From Protonemura montana (taxonomy: Eukaryota > Arthropoda > Insecta > Plecoptera > Nemouridae), in contig OX387606.1 of NCBI GenBank assembly GCA_947568835.1, positions 5,394,001 through 5,458,000 on the forward strand: 64,000 nucleotides of DNA. Reading direction: 5' to 3'. The translations under genes and the position numbers were made by a program. A model generated the notes under the pieces. The model ran no database searches. It saw only the letters and a list, made by a program, of their open reading frames with translations, and had not been told where the DNA came from. Positions 48,501 to 60,500 of this stretch are shown here, one piece after another. The stretch's first letter is position 1. Every line of letters starts with the position of its first letter.

Positions 48501-51500
48501 GAAAATTCAACACACAACCAAATTCAACGTCAGCTTCTTCGATATTCTTACAAATGTTTTGTTTTTCGATAGTTTTATGATCTATGCAGATTATTGGGAA
48601 CTCAAAAAAGTTGGAAAGTGTTGGCGTATCTCATAAAATGGCCAAGTGAGTAAAGGCGTTCCTATTTGGATTGTTCATCATACCAATTCATAAGTACTGT
48701 GCTACCAACCTTTAAGATATATATTCGTCACGGCTAACTAAGTGGTATCACCAGCCTCATTTTTGTCAATTCCTGTAGTAGAAGTCAGCTGACGGCTACG
48801 TCCGTGCTGACACAGAGGTCGGTGTCTGTGGCCGGCGGCTGTGGTTTAGCTGCTGTTGGTTGAGCAGGAAGACATTTCAATGACCTTTGCCTGGTGACCC
48901 ATTTCCAAGGCTAGAGCGCGGGGTTCCGGCGACATTACCAGACGCCATCCCGTAGGGATAATCAATAGCACTCTGAGGAACGTTAGGCTGATTGGCGGCG
49001 ATAAAAGATCGCATTAGATTAAACGTAGATTATAATTCTTTCCAAAGTAAGTACTTTTAAGCAGCCTGCGTGGACTTAGCTAAATAATTTCTAGAGGTAC
49101 CAGCAGCATGGGACAAATTACTTAACGCGAATTTGTGTAATAATTTCCATTACTTATCGAGTCGATTTTTAAAGATTGCTGTATGATATCGATCAAATAA
49201 GTTCATTTTTTTTTTAAATCAAAAATCTGAGTAGGTTATATGTCATTCATTGTCCAGCCTCCCGGTCCACATTTGATCCGAATCGTAATTAAAACCTTCT
49301 GCGAACAGCCAGGCTACAGAATAGTTTGTCTCGCTGTGTCAGCTTCCGTCCAAATTAGGTCATTGGGACGCTCTCTGGCAAGGACAAGGCTAATTTCCAT
49401 CCAGATTATTACACAATCGATTATGCAGAGCAATCTTTTGCTCTACTTGCTTTTTACGTCCCTTGGGTCAACAAAAAAAACCTCTTCCGCAAATTGGTGG
49501 GATAATGCCGTCCCGGGTTAAAGGGGTTGTTCGTTTTCTGCTCGATCGTTTGCATAATATTCGAGCGCTAATTGTCTGGTGAAACGGCTTCAAATCCCCG
49601 ACAGCGCTAGCCTTGCTACCATTATGTGAGTACATATAAACACAATGGGCCTCGTATATCAGAAAATGCAATTTGAAATGCACGTGGAACTTCAAGTGCA
49701 TCTTTCAGTGTTCTGTTTTCTTTGCACGTACCGCCGGGAGTACATCAGTATGCTAATCAAGTTGCATTTAATTGCTAGGATTATTGTTTTATCTCTCTTT
49801 GTGGAAAGCTTACCGCACCCAGCAACTCGTGACCCTGCGCATCTCGATGTTGTATGGTGCTCTTTTTGACATCTTCCTTCAAAATTACAGGCGACATGAC
49901 AGGGGAAATCAACGTTACGAAATAAAAACATCAATAGTGTTCAATTTTCAGTTCCGGTACTGGGTTAATAGGTTAATTTAAGGTGATTACTATCTAGCGT
50001 TCAGGGATTATAGAGCACAGATGTACCTAGCTTGTTTGAGCATAAAATTAATTTAGATCGGGAATAAGTATGAGCAATTTGTGTATGTCTTGCATTCTTT
50101 ACGTAGACACTGCATTAGATTGGTCGAGTGAACTGAAGGGGTAGTATCTAAGGTTGTATATAAATTCATATGAATTCATCGTACACCAACCGTAGGCTAT
50201 CATAATAAAGCCTTATGCAACTTTTGCTTGGTATAGGTTGCTATAAGTGCTCTATGATTAATTGTTCTATCGCTGCAATGCTACTCCACCCTCGCGCGCT
50301 AGTACTCTTCATAAGGGCTAAGGTAGCACACCTATACTTTAATATTGGCTCAGTAAGATAACTGAACACCTTAAGCGAGAAGTAATAATAATTGATCAGA
50401 TGCATCAATTGATTCTTCGTTCTTGTTAAGTTGTTGGTCATCTCGGATCGCTTATGGAGGAAAACACTGACGTTACGTGCACAAACGATGAGATATAAGA
50501 CCTGTGATAAGACTATTGGATAGATCTTGTGACTTAAGCTAGGCATGCCTCATTTTTTAGCATAGTTTCCTGAAGAGTTAGAACTATTTATAGCAGTCAT
50601 TCATTTGGTCATGTTTTTAGGTTTCTACATAAAATCAACTGATACAATATCATTTTTGTTTTAAAGAAGAACAAATCAAAATGGCGGACACACCGCCCTC
50701 TTTAAATATTACCCTGCACAGTTCATTTTTATTGGCGATTCTAATTCTGAAATAAGTCGATATTAAATAAATCATATATTAAATAAATCGAATTTAAAAT
50801 AAATTCGATCCATGCTCTCGTCGCTAAAACTTGAAGTAAGTTCAACCGGAAGAGGAAATGTGCTGCCAGAATAAAACATTGGGCCATTACCTGCGAATGT
50901 GAGATGATCTCAAAACTAATTTGAATGCATCTCATTATTATACGTTTACTGTCGATTGTTACACAAGTGCAGTTGTTTTCTGGACAACACCGTTCAGTTC
51001 GCAGAATGCAGCGCGAGCTAATCAGCCAGGAATTGTTGTACTGGCCGCAAGTGCAACGTGAAACTGTTATCTCTGGGTAAATGCAGTTGCACTGCAAAGT
51101 TATGAACGCGATTACAACATTGGAAAACAACCAGGGATGTATAAAAGATTCGAGGAAACCAATGGTCAAACGCGGACTGTCAGTTATTGTCATCACGTAC
51201 TTACTCCAGAGTGGGGTCAGTTTTATTTCTGTCGAGCTTGCAGCGTCGACGAATGCGTTTGGTGCAGTTTTAGAAGGAAGTGCAACGGAGATTCGCTGGC
51301 CGGTAAAACGTCACTTGGCTGCTGACTGGATGCAACGAGTCGTTGTAAGCCATTTGCTGAAGAAATGCGCATTTTGTTTGTGAATTGATGTTCGTGCATT
51401 TTTTTTTCAAGTCACTAAAAAGAGATGTTTCAGATGTACCTCCGTTTTTTAACGACAAGCATTCGGACATTCACGAAATATGATCGTTGAAACTTAAAAA

Positions 51501-54500
51501 TGCATCGAATCGGAGAATAGATTAAATTACTTTCTAAAAATGCGTAGTCACGGCGTAGTATTCCGAAGAATACATTCTCTGCATTTATTTTTCTGCGGCG
51601 ACGCAGTGATTTTCGAATGAGAACATTCGGAAACATTCAATTGTAAATGACCGCAAGCTTGTAGCCTTCGGTAAGATACCTTTTGGAACTCTATCGGCAT
51701 TTGAAAGTTCATTTTCCTCCGGTTTCACCGACTATTTTCCTACGTCTATCATTCTCTTATCGAAAATGATATTTACAAAGCGATAGTATGGGACAGTTGC
51801 AACCTTGGGCAACATGTCGGGACGGAGACCACATGACGCCGTCGTGGTACTCTGACATGCACTGACAGTCGTTCTTCGCAAAGAATGCAGCTGCCAGTGC
51901 ATATAACACCATACACATGCACATGAGCATTTATCGTGTGTGTGTGTGTGTGTGTTTACGGTGTTTTTCCAAAGGTCACTCGGACGCGGTTTGCAAGATA
52001 CTCATACTACATGTCGCCATTGTTTATGTGCAGGGTCTGTTCCATGAGTAGGCATTACAGGTAATCCCTCTGTGAACCAATTACTATGCGTGGTCTTACC
52101 GTGACTTTGCATCGAAGTGTGAATTTTTCTGAAGTTATTTTCGGTTGGGCAATTTGGCTTGGGCATTTTGGCTTGGGCACTTTGGCTTGGGCACTTTCGC
52201 TTGGGTACTTTATCTTAGGCACTTCGGCTTGGGAATTCGTGCCAAACGCAAGGACCCGTGGAAATTGTTTTTTTTTTTTTTAAATAAATAATGTACTACC
52301 TCAATGGTGATTCATCCCCTATTGTGATGCGAAACAATTTGCGGCGCACACCGAGATTGTATGACTATTTCAAAACGTGATTCAATTTTGGTATGTTGAT
52401 CTTTGTAAACTTTATGAGATCGTGCAGCAACAGAGCTTCAGAAGCGTCGACGGTGTTTCGCATTTTGCCAAACAGAAACAACATTCGAAATTGGTGCGCG
52501 GCGATCATAAATAATTTATGAAAGCGTTTCATTACCGCTCTAGCTTTGCTGCGAACAATGGCGTGCGCTGATTTTCGCGCAACGAATAAGCGAGGACCCG
52601 CCCGCGAGCCCGCGAAATCGACGCTAGCTCGCGGCAAGAATGCAAAGGTTAGACGTGGTCGGTCTGTTGCGTCGCGTAAAGTTGAACGTACGCTTGAGAC
52701 TAATCTGATTGCTCCTTGAACCAAGAGCCGTAAAGAAGCCGTAACAACGCACGCCAAAAACAGACTGCTGTTTTTTTTTCTGCTTGGTTTGTCACCATGT
52801 TGGAGCGAAAATTAGATGAAATTGAATTTTCAGGGATTTTGGTTTTTATAGTGACCCTACTAAGGAGTTGAAACTAGCAAGCGAAGGATGGAAGGGGAGC
52901 TAGACTGGATAAACGTGCAAAATGTGTGAATTTGTGAAAATCGGAAAAAGATAAAAAAAAAAAAATGGTTTGAATGGACCGGCGATGTCCTTGAAGTAAT
53001 AATTAGCACCGGTTTTTCAGTGGTCCGTTAAGTGATTAACAGACCGTTATCAAACAAATAACATCTTCTGATTGGCTGTTGCCAAGCAAATAAAAAAGTA
53101 ACTGACTTTTAGGTTCTTAACGGACCACTGAAAAACAGTCTCTTAGTTTGTGTGATTTATTTGTGGATAAATCACAATCAGTGAAAAAAGGGTGGGAAAA
53201 CGATGATTTCCAAAATTTTGTTGGATTCCGTTGGATTGTGCACACTTTGTAAATTTATTATGATCCCGGATTTATTTTGGAAACCCATTATTTACCTGTC
53301 TACTGTTTAATTTTGGTTGCTTAATGCATTGAGGTGTCCGAATCGATTGTAATTTAACATCGAATTAGCAAAATTTGTAAACCAATACCACGAACGGAAT
53401 CAGGGGCATTATTATAATGACGATTAAGTCGAAATTCTGTACAAAAAACTTTACATTAAGGAGCCACCAGGTACAGGTGGTTTTTTTTTGAAAAAGCAAA
53501 ATTTAGCGTTTATCGGTGTATTTCTTTGATCGCAATAACCACACCACTGATCACAACAATATTATCACCTGACCGAAATAAATCCCGACATAAATTTCGT
53601 TAATTTAACGGTCATTTATCTCCATGTGTATACCACAGATCAGTATCAATTATATTCTTTTCAGGGCGTGTACAGCTGATTTCAGTCATTATTCCAGTCC
53701 ATTACGTTGCCCACTCTTCTAATTGGTGTGTGTGTATCAAGTATCGCAAGAAAACAAGTTCGCAGCTGGCACAGAAATTAATTGGTGGCGCGATTCTGCG
53801 AAAAGTGAATTGCTCTGGTGATGGTTGGCAGACATTACGTCGTCAATTTGACCGGCGGCTCGTTGTAGTACAATATCGAGCAGCGGCCCGAGTGACGCGG
53901 CATTTTACTCTGCGCTAAAATGCGAGACAATAATTACGGGTTCACGCGTTACTCGCTAAGATGTCGACAAAACCGGTTGGCAACTTGGGCGAGAAACCCA
54001 TGGGCGAGCTCTCTTCGTTTCTACTTGCTAAAACTGCTAGCTCGACTTGTCAGATCAATCCAACTGGTTATGAATATATCTATTTTCAAAGCTGGGATAT
54101 GATATGAAATCGATGAGGTATCGAAATGCGATTGACGTTTAGGCGCTATGCTTGTCTAGTGAGTAATATCCCCGAAGCTATAAACTATGAGTTACACTCG
54201 ATTTGGTAGCTTAGGGGCTGAATTTTGTGAAGCAGCTTGTCCCTTATTTCAAAAATAGGTGGATGTACGATGATTTTCCAAATTTTTGTTGGATTTCCTA
54301 GGATTGCATTTCGTGGGTGTGCCTAAAATTGTTACGAGCTTTCAGAAACTCATTATTTTCTTTTCCACGGTCCAATTTTTTTTTTACGAATGATCGAGTT
54401 TACCCCTGATTACACCACTGTTGGTAACGCGTATCATGATGAATCGACAGCATGGTTTGCCAAAAGCTTCATAAAATGCTTATAACAAGTATGTGGTTCT

Positions 54501-57500
54501 CTCGCATCATTTCCTGGAATGACACTATTTTCACTATACAACCAGGTGCACCATAATCATCATCAGTCATCAATCATCATTTGCAACAACACTCAATCAC
54601 CTATTTCAAAAGACGAGTGCCTCGAGGCCCATTCTCGAAATGGCATGCTTACTTACACAACACAAAGCATCGAAACATGTCTGAAGCCCAAGTCTTCCTC
54701 ATTTCCCTGGCAACCACACCAATACCTACCAACGCATTCATGTGTGGGAGGCGTTGACAATTACAAGCTATACGTGTACGTTCGCCATTCCGGCCGACAG
54801 CCAGAAGCCGGGCACTCAATAATACAACAATATCGCAGAGTTTTTCACGACGCGTTTTTTCTTCAGTTTCCGCGGTATCTTCATTATCATCTCGATCACG
54901 TGCTTGCTGTGCATATGTCTGTGTTTAGTGGTTGCGATAGCGAATGGGATTACCGATATGGGGGACATGTCAGCTTGGCCGGCCTTCCAATGTTGTGGCA
55001 CCAGTCCCCGCTGGTTCCCTCTAAACACCGCACATCGCGTGTAACCTACATTGACGTAGTGGCCGGTCATGCTACAGTCGAAGCCCACGCACAATAACCC
55101 AACTTGTCGACGTGTAGTTTATTCGTTTTGCTTCAGATTTGCATAGATCAGTGGGGATTTTGCAACGGCGGTAATTTTGGGAATTTTCGTATTGGGTTAT
55201 CGATTCGGGATTGGTTGTGTTGTGGCATTGATGTAGTGATAGTCGTTGTATGACAGGCTGTTGGTAAGCTAAGCTATCAAGGTAATTAAATGTATTATAA
55301 GTACCTAACCACGTGAAGCCATGTGGTACCAATAAATTTGGAAATCCTTTTTTTGAAGAGGAATATTTCGTCATTTCAGTGAATATGTACAGCGGGGTTC
55401 CGATGTGAATTCGGAGTTTAGGACATACCCATAAGCAAAAATTGTGACACAAGTGCAATTTTTAAAGTACTCGTTTGGTGGCTGCATCCACACAGCCTAC
55501 AATTTGCATTATGCAATTTCTGTTAAATGCTTTCACATCTACACGTGGGCACCTTGAATAATGGCATTTACACCCATCCGCACGTCACACTGGCTTACCA
55601 GTTACCAGTTATTACCGGTATCTTATATCGGAAACGTGTCAAGATGAACATCTTATTGTTACCACTCAATGACCGGCCTGAAAGTAATCATCAATTGCAA
55701 TTGATTTCATCTCACTTATTGGGATGCAATGATTTGTAACTGGATGCTGGCAATCGATTTCAAAATCTCATCTCCAGAATATCGAATATCCGTTGCAGTT
55801 CTGAGCCGTTTCGAAAGATACCGAGTAAACATCTCGGAAAATCGTTGACTTTGCGATCACTGTCATGCTTTGACCTATTTCCTCAATTCCTTCTCGTTTC
55901 AATATCGTCCATTTGACATTGGCTTTAATCATAGTCGGTCAACCAATTAACGTCTTTACGCCTCATCTAATCTTCCGTGATAGTTTTTCAAATTAGTGTG
56001 CATTTCCTCTTTACAAAAACGCCGGACATTTTCCAAGTAGCTGTGTTTACGTGCAGATGTTTCTCGACGCGCGATAGGTCAGTCGTTGTGATAACCGGCC
56101 ACCCGAGCATTCATCCGGCTATCTCGTGTAATTGTTTAATTGACCGTCACAGCGCATATCTCATATAATATCAGTTTAAAACTGGATATAATTACGTTTG
56201 AGAAAAACTGAAAGCAAACTCATTCAATCCTTGAGCTAAATAAACGCTGGTATAATTTGCTGTCATGTATTAATGTCGCATTTTCTGTAAGAAGCTGCAA
56301 CTCAAAGTTATTGGTTTTGAATGAACATAAGAGGCGTACGAAAGAGAAATACGTGCCCTGTAACGACGATTTGTGCACAATTACCAAGGAAGTGTTTGGT
56401 CGGCAATATATCGGCGAAAAAACCGCCAGATGATTTGCAACTATTTGAAATTAATTTGCAAACTTTCTCCTGGCCGTTAGTTGTGTGTTGAATAAAACGC
56501 AGAAAGGGTATGTGAGTTCGATTCACAGTAAATGGTGGACGGCTTGACTGTCGAGACTTGTATTTTTTTCATCGAAAGAAAAAAAGAACCGCAACTACGT
56601 AAGTAATAATTATCCAATCTTCAGATCAATAAATCACCATATCAATTAGAATCGTGACGCACACGGGACGGAGCGTAAGGTGGAAATCATGGGTATTGAA
56701 AAGGGCGACGGTTCAATCTTCCTGCGTCTCCGACGGCGACACGCAGTCTGCCGAAGCAGACTTTCTCCGAGCGTCGGCCGAGGGCCAAGAAGCCGTGGTT
56801 CTGACCGCCAAGCCACAAAACCTTTACACAAAACCACCGAATCGTCGACAGTGACTTTCGATAATAGACTGATCCAACCCTCCCTAGCGTGCTAACTTTT
56901 TTCGGTTATTTACCAGAGACCAAACATAGGATAGGTTTGATAGGATAGGCACATACAAGATTTCTGATTCGTGATTTGGGGCAGAGAAAAGTGGGAAACA
57001 AAACTACTAACGGATTTTGAAATGGCCGATTGCGAAAGATAAAGAGGGTGCTATGACTTACCATAACGCTAGGTCTACCAATGTTGTGTTTCTTTTCCCC
57101 GATTCATTTAGCAGTCTTTTGGCACCCTTAATTTTTTGATGGTTTCCAAATATGTAGATATAAATTTGCTTGGCATCTCCAGTGGCAGCCGATTTTTTAA
57201 CCTAACCTTTTTAAATTATCACTTTAGTCCCAAAAGACTTGCCCTTTGCTATATCTCCTTTTACGACGATGCCAATATGATTCTCTCATCCTATCTCAAC
57301 ACCAAAGAGCCCTTGGCTGCTAGCCATGTACTCTGCCGAGGGATGCCACCCAGAACCGAACCTGGACCCCACGCAAAGGCATGCTTGATGCGTGTAGGCC
57401 GACAGCTGTGTCTTGACAATTGTAAGGCGGCTGAAAGCTCCGACCGGGATGACACGGTTTCTGGGTGCTGTTGGCAGCCAACTTTTCAAGACCTAGTCAC

Positions 57501-60500
57501 AGGGCTTTTATTATATTCCCGCGAAATGCTCGCTTTGCTTTGCTTTGATTTACACCTAGATGTGTCATACTATTAGGCGGAGGGGGTCGGGGTGACCAAT
57601 TGCAAGTGCATTCTGTGGCGCTTTGAACAATTTTGTCTTGCTCGTGTTCGTGTCCAGTTCCGGCAACTTCTCATAATGCATTTTATTCCATCGCTTACGG
57701 ACTTACAATTTGGCCAATTATTAAGTTCTAAAAAAAATGAGGGGATACGTTGGCTTGGCAACCGTCATCATAACACACCAAAAGTTAAAACAATTTCCCG
57801 ACGGTTGGGCACGGCGCATTTTTGGAACCATAGCCAAGACAGTAATCCTCCTCTATCCCGATCAGCGACAAGTGGCACACGTATATCGAGATTCCACGTC
57901 TGTCTCGAAGACTTTCCGAGTCCCATTGTGGTTTGCCAATCCCCCTCGCGTGGCAATGCTTTACACGTCGCGCGTGCCCCGGATTGTCCTAGTTCCTCGA
58001 CTCCCGGGTTCGTGACTAGGTCGCGGGTGCTCATCGGGTAACCATTTCCGAGAACCGTTTGATACGGGAACAACTAGCGGTCCGGCAGCCGGCTCTTGTC
58101 CGCGCCGTCCTAGTCGCTTGGGACGTCGTCCAGAAATCCCCCAACGCTATTGTTTCAATGACCGGAACATGACGTGCCCCCGCGAGCTCGCGTGATGAGC
58201 CGAACAACGCCAAGTTTGCTCTCTCTTTTTTCCCCCCCGTTCTGTAGTCACCGAGAGAACAGTGTTATTCTTGTCCGAGTCCCGAACGAGTTGAACGAAC
58301 TGGCAAACCAATGTCGCGTGTTTTCCTGAACAGACGTCGGCCGCATGTCTCGCCGCCGCCGCCGCCGCCTCTCAATCAGCTCGCTTTGTATTTCGCTTTA
58401 ACTAGGTCACGATAATTGACGTCCTTACCAATTATCCTGCGCTATGATCCTGTCCCGACGATGGTATCGCCTAATTTTGGGCGGGGCGCGAGGTCTGATT
58501 CGCGAGATTCGTCGGCGTTTTGTGCGAATCGTCTGCTGATGTGGACGTTGGTGTGTCGAGCGTGCTGCGACAGAGAGATAGGATGGGTATGAAAGGCGCC
58601 GACTTGGGGAGTGTAGTACTTGCGTACGAAGGCAAATAGTCAAGTGCGCTTTAGTTGTTGGCATTGCAATTAATGTTTCTCGTGTAAGCAACGGTGGGAA
58701 TTGGCGACGTCGTCGACGATCAAGAGTAATGATTTAAACAAGCAAATATGTCGTAAATTTTTGGAATCGCATTGCTCGTAATTGAACGTTACTGTTTTCA
58801 GCCGTGTTGGAAATGTGTCTCGCTTGTATCTAGTTTTATTTGCTGTCGGTTGGGCAACCTTGATCTGAATCAGCGTATAACAGCGGAGGGTTGGATTGCA
58901 TGTACAACTGCAATGTTTCACCTGCTGCGTACTTGACGTTGAGCTCATACTGCTTCCCATGCAGCGAGACGTGAACGGCGATCTGTCTTGTATGGCATTG
59001 ACTCTGCATCGTCGATGCAGGAATCTGATGACAATGACTTTGCGACCGGCATGATTTCTGCGTGACGTTTTTTTTTCTTTAGCATTCATTTAACTTTCTA
59101 TAGAATCGATTTGATATCGACATTGTCCTTGAAGTCGAAATGCCGCCAGATGTGTAGCTAGCAACAAAAGCAGTTTTCTGATTTATGTTTTTTTTTTGTC
59201 GCTGCTCTATGCTCGATCTTGTAGGAAAAAGTTTTGTCTGTTTACTTGACGTTTGCAAAGGGCTTACAGAAACTGGGTTAATGGAATATCTAGAGTGACT
59301 CGAGTGCGAACCTCTATTGTTTCTGAAAACGGAAAACAATTTGATGCGAAAAGCTCGCTATGCTTTCGATGGTGAATGATGGATGGCACATCGAGGTTCG
59401 AGCTGGCGAAGAGTTGAGATATTTTTGGCAGTCACCTCAAATTTCCATTCCACCCGGCTGCCTCGTGATCCGACCCACTTGAAAAGTTTTAGCTCGGGAA
59501 GGAAATTGCTTTCGCTCAACTCGAGTCGCTTTTCGTGCAGTCTACGAAATTCCTCTTGGCCGATTCACCTGGCTTTTGGCTCGGCGATGGGAAACACTAC
59601 TTGCTTTGCCTATTCGCTGACGACCATATGTCTGAAGTGTAATTGCTCTCGTCCTGCGCACTTACCTTCCCTGTTGCACATGACTCACGAGTCATGAGGA
59701 TAGAAATGAGGAAGTAAAGCATCTTTCCCAAAATATTGAGAGATTAAACAGAATGCACGCTTTGCAGAAGAGGAGGCTTATCATTCCATGTGAGGGCATT
59801 ACTATTTTTTTCTTTCTACCATAGGTAGGTACCACAGCCTAATGTTAAAATGTCTTCACGAAAAATGGTCGCCAAATTGACTACTTTACCGATAAAAATG
59901 AAGGATGTTTCTTGGTGAAGTGACCGTCATTTCGATTGTTGTAATTATATTATTTGTAGAGGTTTGTTAAAAAAAGGGCCGTAAGCGCCATCGGGTGGCA
60001 CGTGTTGTTACCATGTGTTGCTGGTTCGTTTGATCAGCAGAAATCTTAATACTAACGCTGGCCGTTTGACTATACCTATAAACTCTATGCTTCCACCTCC
60101 TTGTGTTTGGCCCTGAGAATTTTCCTCTAAAAATCAGCATCCCAAAACAAACCATTACTTCCTATCACGTGATTTGAAATCAATGGAGCAAAAAGGAGAA
60201 AAAATAGGATAGATTGAGTTGATCTTGAATCGTGTGGTTTACGCTTTTAAAAAACTCGACGACATTTCACTTCCTAAATCGCCTCCTCTGTTGGTGATCG
60301 CCCCTGACAGTCGCGGCTGACGCGTGAGGTGCAGGAAAATGAAGTTGCTTGCTATTCACTGCCAAGATTCTGATTTCCTCATCTCGCGTGCATGTGTGCT
60401 CGGTGTAGCAGCGGTCTGTCTGTTTCTCGCACCTCTGAGTGATCTACTGGATAGCATCGCGATATTTATACACACAGACACTGCTCTCAGCACCGGCCAT

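Noticed and set aside
57592..58041. 149-codon open frame with opposing 101-codon frame
   Set aside because: Both strands are open because of GC content. No domain, splice context or plausible start.
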